Below, in pieces: positions 35,632-44,610 of a DNA stretch of 61,646 nucleotides. The position numbers were made by a program, and so were the translations under genes. The first letter of the stretch is position 1, and each line of letters opens with the position of its first letter. Origin of the DNA: Bacteroidaceae bacterium. GTDB lineage: Bacteria; Bacteroidota; Bacteroidia; Bacteroidales; Bacteroidaceae. The DNA is taken from positions 1 to 61,646 of the forward strand of contig JAFXXQ010000036.1 of assembly GCA_017542145.1 (NCBI GenBank). The letters are read 5' to 3'. The notes beneath the pieces were generated by a model. That model did no database searches and was not told the origin of the DNA. It saw only the letters and a list, made by a program, of their open reading frames with translations.

Positions 35632-36393
35632 ATGGAGAAAAAGACGATAAAAAACCTGCTTGACGGCCATAGTCCTATCATTATGGGCATCTTGAATGTG
35701 ACGCCCGATTCGTTCTATGCAGCCTCTCGCAACTCATCGGTGGAGGGGGTAGTAGAGCGCGCTCGACAAATGGTAGCTGAAGGTGCGGTTATTCTGGATG
35801 TGGGTGCCTGTTCTACTCGTCCGCAATCTACACCTGTTGATGAAATGGAAGAAAGAAGACGCTTGTTTCCAGCTTTAGAGGGCATCCACGCAGCGTTGCC
35901 TGATGTGCCGTTGTCGGTTGACACTTTCCGTCCTTCTGTGGCTAGGGAGTGCGTACGTCGCTTTGGTCCTTTCCTTATTATAAATGACGTGTCGGGAGGC
36001 GAGGCCGCATTGCCGGGTGTGCCTTATATTCTGACGTGTCCAACGGCTGATCCAAAAGCATTCTTTGATGAGCAATTACCGCTATTGGCTCAAAAGGGAG
36101 TGACTGACGTGATTCTTGACCCAGGCTTTGGCTTTGGCAAGACGTTGGAGGACAACTACCGCATCCTTTCCCATCTCTCCGGCCTTCGTCGTTTCGGCCT
36201 TCCCTTGCTGGTAGGTGTTTCTCGCAAGTCGATGATTTATAAACCGCTTGGCATCACGCCTGACGAGGCTCTCAACGGCACGTCAGTACTTCATACCATT
36301 GCCCTCCAGCAAGGCGCATCTATCCTCCGCGTCCACGATGTTCGCGAAGCCGCCCAATGTGTCCGATTGCTGGATATGCTTAATAAAACATAA
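35632..36393 (+). CDS. folP: Dihydropteroate synthase
   Basis: Joins p-aminobenzoate to dihydropterin pyrophosphate in folate synthesis; target of sulfonamides. ATG at 35632 gives 253 residues. Pterin-binding motifs: IIMGILNVTPDSFY, GAVILDVGACSTRP, and the C-terminal LLVGVSRKSMI. Residues 168-180 contain VILDPGFGFGKT. Followed by cdaA, a gene order common in Bacteroidota. Confidence 0.95.
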   Translation: MEKKTIKNLLDGHSPIIMGILNVTPDSFYAASRNSSVEGVVERARQMVAEGAVILDVGACSTRPQSTPVDEMEERRRLFPALEGIHAALPDVPLSVDTFRPSVARECVRRFGPFLIINDVSGGEAALPGVPYILTCPTADPKAFFDEQLPLLAQKGVTDVILDPGFGFGKTLEDNYRILSHLSGLRRFGLPLLVGVSRKSMIYKPLGITPDEALNGTSVLHTIALQQGASILRVHDVREAAQCVRLLDMLNKT

Positions 36394-36433
36394 CACTTTA
36401 TAAATTGTAAATTGTCAAATCATAAATACTCCT

Positions 36434-37198
36434 ATGCTTCTCGGATTCAGTATTCTCAATCTCGTTGATATCTTCTTGGTAGCCTTGCTGCTCTTCTATC
36501 TTTATAAGATGATGCGCGAGTCGGGCTCGTTGAACCTTTTCCTGGGTATCCTTATTTTCGTCGTGGTGTGGATGCTGGTTTCTCAGGTCTTGGAGATGCC
36601 TCTGTTGGGTTCCATCTTCAATGCTTTGGCCAATGTGGGAATTCTGGCTCTCATTGTTATCTTCCAAAATGAAATCCGCCATTTCTTCCGCGAATTAGGT
36701 TCTCAAAAGCGATTTAAGAAATTCTTCCGTTTTCTTCGTGGAAAGAGTAAGAACACGCAGAATCAGGACTGGCTCCCGTTGGTTCGTGCCTGCCAGAATA
36801 TGTCGGACGGCAAGGTCGGAGCTTTGATTGTCATTGAGCGTGATCAGCATCTGGGCGATTACATTGAGACGGGAGAGCGTATTGATGCCAACCTTAACCG
36901 TATGTTGATAGAGAATCTCTTTTTCAAGAATAGCCCTCTCCATGACGGCGCAGTCATCATTAACGGCAATCGAATAGTGGCAGCTGGATGTGTGTTGCCT
37001 GTTTCGCACCGTGAGGACATTCCCAAGCAGTTGGGCCTACGCCATCGTGCTGCCCTTGGCATATCGGAAGTTTCAGATGCTCTGGTTGTCATCGTTTCCG
37101 AAGAGACAGGCCATATTTCTATAGCCCAGAACGGCGAATTTCGTCTTAACCTTTCGCCCGAGGAATTGGAAGCCATGCTTTCGAAGTCCGAAGAGTGA
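36434..37198 (+). CDS. cdaA: Diadenylate cyclase, CdaA type
   Basis: Makes cyclic di-AMP from two ATP. The 254-residue protein has three N-terminal membrane helices (about 8-25, 34-52, 60-77), then the DAC domain with [11 protein letters not shown] (Asp171-Gly-Ala) and GLRHRAALG (203-209), the two catalytic motifs. Length fits CdaA/DacA. Cyclic di-AMP commonly controls potassium and envelope homeostasis. It lies 40 bases after folP. Confidence 0.94.
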   Translation: MLLGFSILNLVDIFLVALLLFYLYKMMRESGSLNLFLGILIFVVVWMLVSQVLEMPLLGSIFNALANVGILALIVIFQNEIRHFFRELGSQKRFKKFFRFLRGKSKNTQNQDWLPLVRACQNMSDGKVGALIVIERDQHLGDYIETGERIDANLNRMLIENLFFKNSPLHDGAVIINGNRIVAAGCVLPVSHREDIPKQLGLRHRAALGISEVSDALVVIVSEETGHISIAQNGEFRLNLSPEELEAMLSKSEE

Positions 37199-37221
37199 CA
37201 ATCTGTCACAGCAAACGTCAG

Positions 37222-37258
37222 CCTTCGGACGGAATGGCATTTTTCTGTCGTCTGAAGG
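37222..37258 (+). promoter_or_regulatory. Stem-loop between cdaA and groES
   Basis: CCTTCGGACGGAA (37222-37234) can pair with TTCTGTCGTCTGAAGG (37243-37258) with G-U pairs and a small bulge. T residues fall in the loop, not after the stem, so it may be a processing or regulatory structure more than a terminator. No CIRCE palindrome is present upstream of groES. Confidence 0.4.
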
Positions 37259-37334
37259 TCCTCTCTTCTTCGTGGCATGCTTTTCGCAGAAGGGGTTTGC
37301 AGAAAATATGTTTTACTTAATTAAAAGAAAAGTT

Positions 37335-37607
37335 ATGAACATTAAACCATTATCAGATCGCGTTCTCATTGCTCCCGCAGCAGCAGAGGAGAAAACAGTT
37401 GGCGGTATCATTATTCCCGATACGGCTAAGGAAAAACCCCTTAAAGGTCAAGTTGTGGCCGTTGGAAACGGTACGAAAGACGAGGAAATGGTCCTCAAGG
37501 TTGGTGACACGGTGCTCTATGGCAAGTATGCCGGTACGGAGCTCGAGGTCGAAGGAGAAAAATACCTTATCATGCGTCAGAGCGATGTCCTCGCCGTTCT
37601 CGCTTAA
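37335..37607 (+). CDS. groES: Co-chaperonin GroES
   Basis: Forms the heptameric lid of the GroEL chamber. ATG at 37335 gives 90 residues starting [19 protein letters not shown]. The mobile loop [17 protein letters not shown] and the C-terminal [14 protein letters not shown] are typical. An in-frame upstream extension is rejected because it does not match the family. Followed by groEL after 37 bases. Confidence 0.97.
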   Translation: MNIKPLSDRVLIAPAAAEEKTVGGIIIPDTAKEKPLKGQVVAVGNGTKDEEMVLKVGDTVLYGKYAGTELEVEGEKYLIMRQSDVLAVLA

Positions 37608-37626
37608 TTCATTTACAAATGGTTAA

Positions 37627-39276
<1,650 letters not shown>

Positions 39277-39294
39277 TCATTTCAAAGTACTGAA

Positions 39295-39328
39295 AAAAAG
39301 GGATGCTTCGTATGGAGCATCCCTTTTT
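39295..39328. terminator. groEL terminator
   Basis: AAAAAGGGATGCT (39295-39307) pairs perfectly with AGCATCCCTTTTT (39316-39328). With U runs on either strand it can also stop the convergent nucleotidase operon. Confidence 0.9.
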
Positions 39329-39373
39329 GAATTATTTTTAAAAATCAACATAGGATTTTAGTAGGCGGTGACC

Positions 39374-40222
39374 CTATTTGGTGACGGCGAGTGTGTAGAG
39401 GCCGACGTGGGAGGCGTTTTTGCCGTTGTGCATGAGGGGGATGGAGTCGCCGTCGAGATTGGGGTAGAGGATAGGGGTATCGAAATAGCTGTGGGTATGT
39501 CCGCCGAGGACAAGATCGATGCCGCGCGTACCGGCAATGAACTCGACGTCATCGATGAGGCCTTCAATCTGCCAGCCGAGGTGGCTGAGGCAGATGACGA
39601 TGTCGCAGCGTTCGTGTTCACGTAGGATGGGGACGATGCGGTTGGCTTCGGCGATGGGATCGAGATAACGGATGCCTTCGCAGTTCTTGTCGGCCACGAG
39701 ACCTTCCATAGGAGGGCTGACGCCAAAGATGCCGATGCGGAAACCCTTACGTTCGATGACGGTATAGGGGTGGACAACGTCTTTCAGCGGGGTGGCGCTG
39801 ACGTCGTAGTTGCAGCAGACGGTAGGGAAGGTGGCGAGTTGGAAGAGGCGTAGCATGTTATCTTCGCCAAAATCAAACTCGTGGTTGCCAATGGTGGCGG
39901 CATCGTAGTGCATGGCGTTCATAAGACGCACTTCGGCTTCTCCGCGGAAGAGGTTGTAGTAGAGTGAGCCCTGGGAATAATCGCCGCAGTCGAGGAGTAT
40001 GAGGTCAGAATCGACATGGGTGCGGAGACTGTCGATAACAGCGGCACGACGGACGTAGCCGCCGGTATTCGTCTTGCTGTCGGGCTCAATGCAGCTATGG
40101 GTGTCGGAGGTGTGGAGGACAAGGAGGGTGGTCGTCGTCGGAGGGGTAGGGGAGCAAGAGATGAATGAAAAAAGAAGAATGAAGAGTGAAAGATAAAAGA
40201 AGGAATGGGATTTGGATTTCAT
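39374..40222 (-). CDS. 5'-nucleotidase-like metallophosphatase lipoprotein (N-terminal catalytic half)
   Basis: A 282-residue lipoprotein from ATG 40222 with lipobox FISC (Cys23). It contains the calcineurin-like metal motifs of UshA-type nucleotidases: LHTSDTHSCIEP, LLDCGDYSQGS, TIGNHEFDFGED and VLGGHTHSYFD. The substrate-binding C-terminal domain is missing from this chain and is encoded by the upstream gene. The likely role is removal of phosphate from nucleotides or UDP-sugars outside the inner membrane. Confidence 0.87.
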   Translation of the reverse strand: MKSKSHSFFYLSLFILLFSFISCSPTPPTTTTLLVLHTSDTHSCIEPDSKTNTGGYVRRAAVIDSLRTHVDSDLILLDCGDYSQGSLYYNLFRGEAEVRLMNAMHYDAATIGNHEFDFGEDNMLRLFQLATFPTVCCNYDVSATPLKDVVHPYTVIERKGFRIGIFGVSPPMEGLVADKNCEGIRYLDPIAEANRIVPILREHERCDIVICLSHLGWQIEGLIDDVEFIAGTRGIDLVLGGHTHSYFDTPILYPNLDGDSIPLMHNGKNASHVGLYTLAVTK

Positions 40223-40253
40223 GGGAGATGGGGGATTATGAAAGTGATGGGAA

Positions 40254-41033
40254 CTATGGGAGGTCAATGAGGGTTATACGGCCGTCAAGGATAGGGGCAA
40301 CAGGCCTTCCGGCAGCGGTGAGGGCTTCGATGTGAGTGGTAACAAGCGAGCGGATGGTGAGCTCGGGATGGATGATGACATCCTTGGCTTCGCGGAAGGC
40401 GTCCATACCGTCGTTGCCTTCGACAAGGTAGTCGAGCGTGGCGATGCGGTAGCAGGCGGCAGGGTCTATGGGATGCCCCTGTACGTCGCAGGTGACGAGT
40501 TCGCCGTCGGGGGTGATGACAAGGGTGGCGCCGCTGATGGGATGTCCGCCTGCCCGAGCGATAGATTGGAAGAGACTGGTAAGTTGCTCGCCGGTGAGGG
40601 TGGCGAGGGCGAGGCAATTTTCGAAGGGAAAGACGCGATAGACGTCGCCCACGGTTATGTTGCCTTTTTGCCAAAGGTTGCGGATGCCACCATAGTTGGC
40701 AATGGCTACATCGACGGGTTTGCCATTGGCTGCATCACCGGCTGCGCGGAGGACATCGGCCTCGAAGTTGTTCATTAGACCCTCGGGGCGGCCGCGGTCA
40801 ATGTCGCAAGAGGCGATGCCGAGGACGGGAGCCTGGACGTCGATAACGCGCTGGCGGTATTCGGCGAGGATGGCAACGGCTTCGGCGTTCTGGGGCAGGG
40901 AATCGGCAGCAGAAGTGATTTCAAGGAAAGTGCCGTTGACAGAAACCTTGGAGGGGGTGGGGGTGCAAGAAAAGAATGAAAAAGGAAGGATGATGAATGA
41001 AAAAAAGAGTGAGAATCTGTAGTAGGACTTCAT
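40254..41033 (-). CDS. 5'-nucleotidase C-terminal domain lipoprotein
   Basis: A 259-residue lipoprotein from ATG 41033 with lipobox FFSC (Cys23). It matches the substrate-binding domain of UshA-type 5'-nucleotidases: MNNFEADVLRAAGDA, VDVAIANYGGIRNLWQKGNITVGDVYRVFP in pieces, and DYLVEGNDGMDAF. It has no catalytic domain and should work with the metallophosphatase encoded 31 bases downstream. The two lipoproteins together equal one normal enzyme, with domain order reversed in the operon. Confidence 0.87.
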   Translation of the reverse strand: MKSYYRFSLFFSFIILPFSFFSCTPTPSKVSVNGTFLEITSAADSLPQNAEAVAILAEYRQRVIDVQAPVLGIASCDIDRGRPEGLMNNFEADVLRAAGDAANGKPVDVAIANYGGIRNLWQKGNITVGDVYRVFPFENCLALATLTGEQLTSLFQSIARAGGHPISGATLVITPDGELVTCDVQGHPIDPAACYRIATLDYLVEGNDGMDAFREAKDVIIHPELTIRSLVTTHIEALTAAGRPVAPILDGRITLIDLP

Positions 41034-41161
41034 GGGAAAAGGTGATAAGGGGGAATGATGGGAGTTCTGGGAATAATAGGTTTTTTGCCGAAACAAAGGT
41101 ACGAACAAGCGCAGGATAAAACAAGTGAAAATGCAATTATTTGAAAAAAGTTACAGGTTTG

Positions 41162-41280
41162 TTTGTTTTTTTGTGCAAAGTGTAGTAATTTTGCAGCCGC
41201 TTTCGCGCAATCGCTGTCAGAGGAAGTGTGACCTGATATGTTGCGTAAGGACAAAAATGAACCAATAAAGTATTGAAAGT
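41162..41280 (+). promoter_or_regulatory. rplS promoter and structured leader
   Basis: TTTG (41162-41165), 20 bases, TAATTTTG (41186-41193). The roughly 80-nt leader that follows can form CGCAA/TTGCG and TCAG/CTGA pairings (between about 41205 and 41247). Autoregulatory L19 leaders have been proposed in Bacteroidota; whether this one belongs there is not shown. Confidence 0.5.
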
Positions 41281-41649
41281 ATGGATTTAATTAAAGTTGC
41301 AGAAGAGGCGTTTGCCACCGGTAAAGAGGGTACAGCTCCGAAATTCAAGTCGGGCGACACCGTGACCGTGGCTTATCGTATCATCGAAGGAAACAAGGAG
41401 CGTGTCCAGCTGTATCGTGGCGTGGTCATTAAGATTGCAGGCCATGGCTACAACAAGCGTTTCACCGTCCGCAAGATGTCGGGCACCGTGGGTGTGGAGC
41501 GCATCTTCCCCATCAGCTCACCGGCTATCGAGAGCATTACCGTCAACAAGATCGGTAAGGTCCGTCGTGCCAAGCTGTACTACCTGCGTGCGCTTACTGG
41601 CAAGAAGGCCCGTATCAAAGAGAAGAGGGTCAACGTTGTCAAGGCTTAA
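41281..41649 (+). CDS. rplS: 50S ribosomal protein L19
   Basis: Structural protein of the large subunit at the 30S interface. The 122-residue protein has [47 protein letters not shown] and the C-terminal [12 protein letters not shown], all typical of L19. ATG start. Stands alone here, not with rpsP-trmD. Followed by a terminator. Confidence 0.97.
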   Translation: MDLIKVAEEAFATGKEGTAPKFKSGDTVTVAYRIIEGNKERVQLYRGVVIKIAGHGYNKRFTVRKMSGTVGVERIFPISSPAIESITVNKIGKVRRAKLYYLRALTGKKARIKEKRVNVVKA

Positions 41650-41683
41650 CGGTTAGAAACTTGATTTCAGAAACGAGAAAAGG

Positions 41684-41712
41684 CCTGTCCTCTTTAGAGG
41701 GCAGGTTTTTTT
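41684..41712 (+). terminator. rplS terminator
   Basis: CCTGTCCTCT (41684-41693) pairs with AGAGGGCAGG (41696-41705) with one G-U pair and closes on a small loop, followed by seven T. Confidence 0.85.
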
Positions 41713-41721
41713 GAAAAATAA

Positions 41722-41753
41722 TTTGGATTTTTGCATGAGGTGTTGTATCTTTG
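41722..41753 (+). promoter_or_regulatory. Promoter of the small outer-membrane protein gene
   Basis: TTTG (41722-41725), 20 bases, TATCTTTG (41746-41753). It lies directly after the rplS terminator and 33 bases before the ATG. Confidence 0.72.
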
Positions 41754-41786
41754 TCGTCGTATTAATTCTTTAAACTGTTTAAGCAA

Positions 41787-42242
41787 ATGAAAAAACTGAT
41801 GGTAATTGCCGTGCTGATGGTGTCTGCACTGGCTGTTAACGCTCAGGACTACAACTGGGCAATTGGTGTACGTGGTGGCTGGGAAAATGCCGGTCTCACG
41901 CTGAAGAAGGGTATGGGCGGCACGGCTCTGGATTTTACGGGCACGTGGGATTTCCGTTCTGACTTCACGCGCCTGAAAGTGCAGGGACTCTACGAGTGGC
42001 AGCAGCCGCTTGCAGACGGACTGGATTGGTACTATGGCCTGGGCGCTCACGTCGGTCTTTGGGGCGACGAACACAACAACGGAGCCTTCTGGGTTGGCGT
42101 TGATGCCGTGCTGGGCTTGGAGTTCAAGTTCCCGAGCCTGCCTATCGCCATTTCGCTGGACTATCGTCCTGGTGTGAACGTCCTGCCGAGTGTGGGCGTT
42201 GGCTATGGTGATGTGGGCTTCGGTCTGAAGTTCTGCTTCTAA
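41787..42242 (+). CDS. Small outer-membrane beta-barrel protein
   Basis: A 151-residue protein with signal peptide MKKLMVIAVLMVSALAVNAQ. The mature part alternates hydrophobic and polar residues with Trp/Tyr/Gly-rich strands and ends in a terminal Phe (GFGLKFCF), as expected for an OmpX-like barrel of about eight strands. No specific function can be given. It has its own promoter and terminator. Confidence 0.78.
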   Translation: MKKLMVIAVLMVSALAVNAQDYNWAIGVRGGWENAGLTLKKGMGGTALDFTGTWDFRSDFTRLKVQGLYEWQQPLADGLDWYYGLGAHVGLWGDEHNNGAFWVGVDAVLGLEFKFPSLPIAISLDYRPGVNVLPSVGVGYGDVGFGLKFCF

Positions 42243-42268
42243 CGGACACTATCGAAGGCAAAAACGAG

Positions 42269-42297
42269 GGCAAGCGGGTTCTCCCGCTTGCCTTTTT
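42269..42297 (+). terminator. Terminator of the small barrel gene
   Basis: GGCAAGCGGG (42269-42278) and CCCGCTTGCC (42283-42292) form a perfect 10-bp stem with loop TTCT, followed by TTTTT. Confidence 0.92.
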
Positions 42298-42311
42298 CTA
42301 ATCTTCAGACG

Positions 42312-42830
42312 ATGAAAGTAGTAATTCGAACAGCTTCATTGGCTGACATTTCGCTGATAGGGCGATTGGCTGACGTGTGTTTCCGCCATACGTACAGGGA
42401 TATCCTCAGCACGGAGCAAATGGAGTATATGATGGACTGGATGTACTCGGCCGAGAGCCTACACAGGCAGATGACGGAGGAGGGGCACGTCTATTTTCTT
42501 GCTGAGGCTGATGGTGAGGCCGTGGGATATGTGTCTGTGCAGCCGGAGGGGACGGCGGAGGACGGACTACCGTTGTGGCATCTGCAGAAGATTTACGTGC
42601 TGCCCGACTGCCAAGCTGGCGGAGTGGGGAAGCAGATGTTCCTCCATGCGATAGCGTATGTGAGGCAGCAGGCGGGGGGACCGTGCCGCGTAGAGTTGAA
42701 TGTCAATCGGAATAACCGGGCGGTGGGGTTTTATGAGCACCTGGGCATGCACAGGATGAGGCAAGGAGATTTCCCCATTGGTCACGGCTTCTATATGAAC
42801 GACTATATTATGGGGATAGAAGTTCTGTAA
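42312..42830 (+). CDS. GNAT family N-acetyltransferase
   Basis: ATG at 42312 gives 172 residues. The GNAT fold is visible: IRTASLADISLIGRLAD at the N-terminus, LWHLQKIYVLPDCQAGGVGKQM with the acetyl-CoA loop QAGGVGK, and ELNVNRNNRAVGFYEHLGM. This pattern resembles the RimI/SpeG-like general class. Substrate unknown. The start lies 15 bases after the preceding terminator. Confidence 0.88.
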   Translation: MKVVIRTASLADISLIGRLADVCFRHTYRDILSTEQMEYMMDWMYSAESLHRQMTEEGHVYFLAEADGEAVGYVSVQPEGTAEDGLPLWHLQKIYVLPDCQAGGVGKQMFLHAIAYVRQQAGGPCRVELNVNRNNRAVGFYEHLGMHRMRQGDFPIGHGFYMNDYIMGIEVL

Positions 42831-42842
42831 GTGGGGTTGGAA

Positions 42843-42924
42843 AACGCGTTGATACACGTGGCTCAACGCGTTGATACACGTGACCCAACGCGTTGATACA
42901 CGTTGCACAACGCGTTGGGCCACC
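42843..42924. repeat. 22-bp tandem palindromic repeat, locus A
   Basis: Three full 22-nt units start at 42843, 42865 and 42887, with a partial fourth at 42909. Each begins AACGCGTTGATACACGT and ends in variable NGGCTC, GACCC or TGCAC. AACGCGTT and, in the first two, CACGTG are palindromes. The same array, with the same order of the first two unit endings, occurs at 53109-53186. Both lie between convergent genes. Confidence 0.85.
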
Positions 42925-42973
42925 TAAAACATCAAATTCTGACTGTCTCTTTGTAGTTCTTAGGCCGTGGAGG

Positions 42974-43396
42974 TCATTTCTTCAGCTTGCCGAGGCGGGC
43001 GGTAACGGTTGTTTCCGTCTCGCTGTATAGCAAACCAAGGCCAAGGACGCTGTATTTCTCAGATTTGGTCTGGGGGTACATCACGAAATCCCAGCCGGGG
43101 TTTTTCTCCAACATGTCGTAGATGGCCTGGCTGGAGCCGTCGGGCAGCAGCTCAGGGGTAAGGCCCATGATGGGGGCGGTGACGGAGGCATACTCGCCCT
43201 TGAACAGGCGTTTCCAGTCGATGCCGAATACACGGACGACGGTAGCTGTGCCGCTGACGGGCTCGGAGAGTTCGATGTCGTCGGCATTCAGTTCAAGGCG
43301 CACATTGGGCTCGCGCATACTGCGTGATAGGGTCGTACAACTGGAGAAGGCCAGTATGGCTACGGCCAGAATCAAAAGAAAACGGAATTTCTTCAT
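42974..43396 (-). CDS. Lipoprotein of unknown function
   Basis: A 140-residue lipoprotein, signal peptide ending FSSC (Cys20). The mature part contains RLELNADDIELSEPVSGTA and VFGIDWKRLF, a pattern I associate with small Bacteroidota lipoproteins but cannot name. No catalytic motif is visible. Convergent with the GNAT gene and upstream in the spacer from the ROK kinase gene. Confidence 0.75.
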   Translation of the reverse strand: MKKFRFLLILAVAILAFSSCTTLSRSMREPNVRLELNADDIELSEPVSGTATVVRVFGIDWKRLFKGEYASVTAPIMGLTPELLPDGSSQAIYDMLEKNPGWDFVMYPQTKSEKYSVLGLGLLYSETETTVTARLGKLKK

Positions 43397-43441
43397 AGTA
43401 AATCAATAAAATTAATGGGTTAATAAAGGTTGTTCGTTTGA

Positions 43442-44398
43442 TTAGGCTTCCCAACCGAGGGCAGAGGCACCGAGGACGGCTGCATCGGAGTCCTTGAGCT
43501 CGCTGACGAGTACCTTGACCTTGCCCTTCCAAATGCGGAGGACGGTGGTGTCGAGGGCTTCGCGGACGGGCTTCATGATGTATTCGCCAGACTTGGTGAG
43601 ACCGCCGAAGAGGATGATGGCCTCGGGGGCGGAGAAGGCGACGAAGTCTGCGAGAGCCTCGCCGAGCAGCTTGCCCGTGAACTCGAAGATTTCGAGCGCA
43701 ATCTTGTCGCCCTTGACGGCTGCGTCATAGACATCCTTCGACTCGATGGGACGGTCGGTGATGGCGCGCAGGAGGCTGGGCTCCTTGCTCTGCTCAAGAC
43801 GCTCCTTTGCCGTGCGGGCGACGCCGGTAGCCGAACAATAGGCTTCGAGGCAGCCCTTACGTCCGCAGCCACAGAGACGTCCGTCGCGTTCGACGATGAC
43901 GTGGCCGAGCTCTCCGGCAAAGCCGTCGTGGCCATAGACGAGCTGTCCGTTGATGACGATGCCCGAGCCGACGCCCGTGCCGAGGGTGATTTCGATGAAG
44001 TTCTTCATGCCGCGGGCAGCGCCGTAGGTCATTTCGCCGATAGCGGCAGCATTAGCGTCGTTGGTAACGGCAACGGGGATGCCGAGACGCTCGCTGAAAG
44101 CTCTGGCCAGAGGGAGGACGTCCTTCCACGGGAGGTTGGGGGCAAACTCGATGGTGCCCTTATAGTAATTGCCATTGGGGGCGCCAATGCCGAAGCCGCG
44201 AATCTTGTCGATGCCGCCCACCTCGAGGATGAGGGGGAAGAGTGCCGTACAGATGGCATTCACATAATCTTCGAAAACGGTGTACTGCTGGGTCTTGACC
44301 GAGCCGGTCTTCAGGATGTGGCCATCCGCATCAACGATGCCAAAGACGCTGTTCGTACCACCGATGTCCATTCCTACTACATAAGGTTTTTCGTTCAT
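43442..44398 (-). CDS. ROK family sugar kinase (glucokinase-like)
   Basis: A 318-residue cytoplasmic kinase. The phosphate loop is VGMDIGGTNSVFG, the catalytic Asp lies in VTNDANAAAIGE, and the ROK zinc motif is GELGHVIVERDGRLCGCGRKGCLEAYCS. The second nucleotide motif is EAIILFGGLTKSG. Glucokinase is the most likely activity; fructose or N-acetylmannosamine kinase is possible because a sialidase lies nearby. Confidence 0.9.
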   Translation of the reverse strand: MNEKPYVVGMDIGGTNSVFGIVDADGHILKTGSVKTQQYTVFEDYVNAICTALFPLILEVGGIDKIRGFGIGAPNGNYYKGTIEFAPNLPWKDVLPLARAFSERLGIPVAVTNDANAAAIGEMTYGAARGMKNFIEITLGTGVGSGIVINGQLVYGHDGFAGELGHVIVERDGRLCGCGRKGCLEAYCSATGVARTAKERLEQSKEPSLLRAITDRPIESKDVYDAAVKGDKIALEIFEFTGKLLGEALADFVAFSAPEAIILFGGLTKSGEYIMKPVREALDTTVLRIWKGKVKVLVSELKDSDAAVLGASALGWEA

Positions 44399-44554
44399 GA
44401 TATTTACTTTTAAGGGGTGAATAATGAATGTTTATTTCTTTCCGAGCGCAAAGATAGGAAAAAAACAAACATGGTATTCGCTGAAGGGGAAAATTATTTT
44501 CATTCTGTTCAATTTTCTTAACAGGGAGAAATGTTAAAATAGAAAAAAACGAAG

Positions 44555-44562
44555 TAACTTTG
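44555..44562 (+). promoter_or_regulatory. -7 element before the outer-membrane receptor-like gene
   Basis: TAACTTTG matches TAnnTTTG, 48 bases before the ATG. The upstream half was not identified with confidence. Confidence 0.5.
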
Positions 44563-44610
44563 CGCCGTTTTTTGAGTCGGATAGAAAGAATATATAATAA
44601 GGAAAGAAAA

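Noticed and set aside
37199..37334. CIRCE (HrcA) operator before groES
   Set aside because: No TTAGCACTC-N9-GAGTGCTAA palindrome; only an imperfect hairpin is present.
42843..42924. CRISPR array
   Set aside because: Units are contiguous 22-mers without unique spacers, and there are no cas genes in the window. The same applies to 260-364, 24545-24690, 53102-53186 and 61068-61177.
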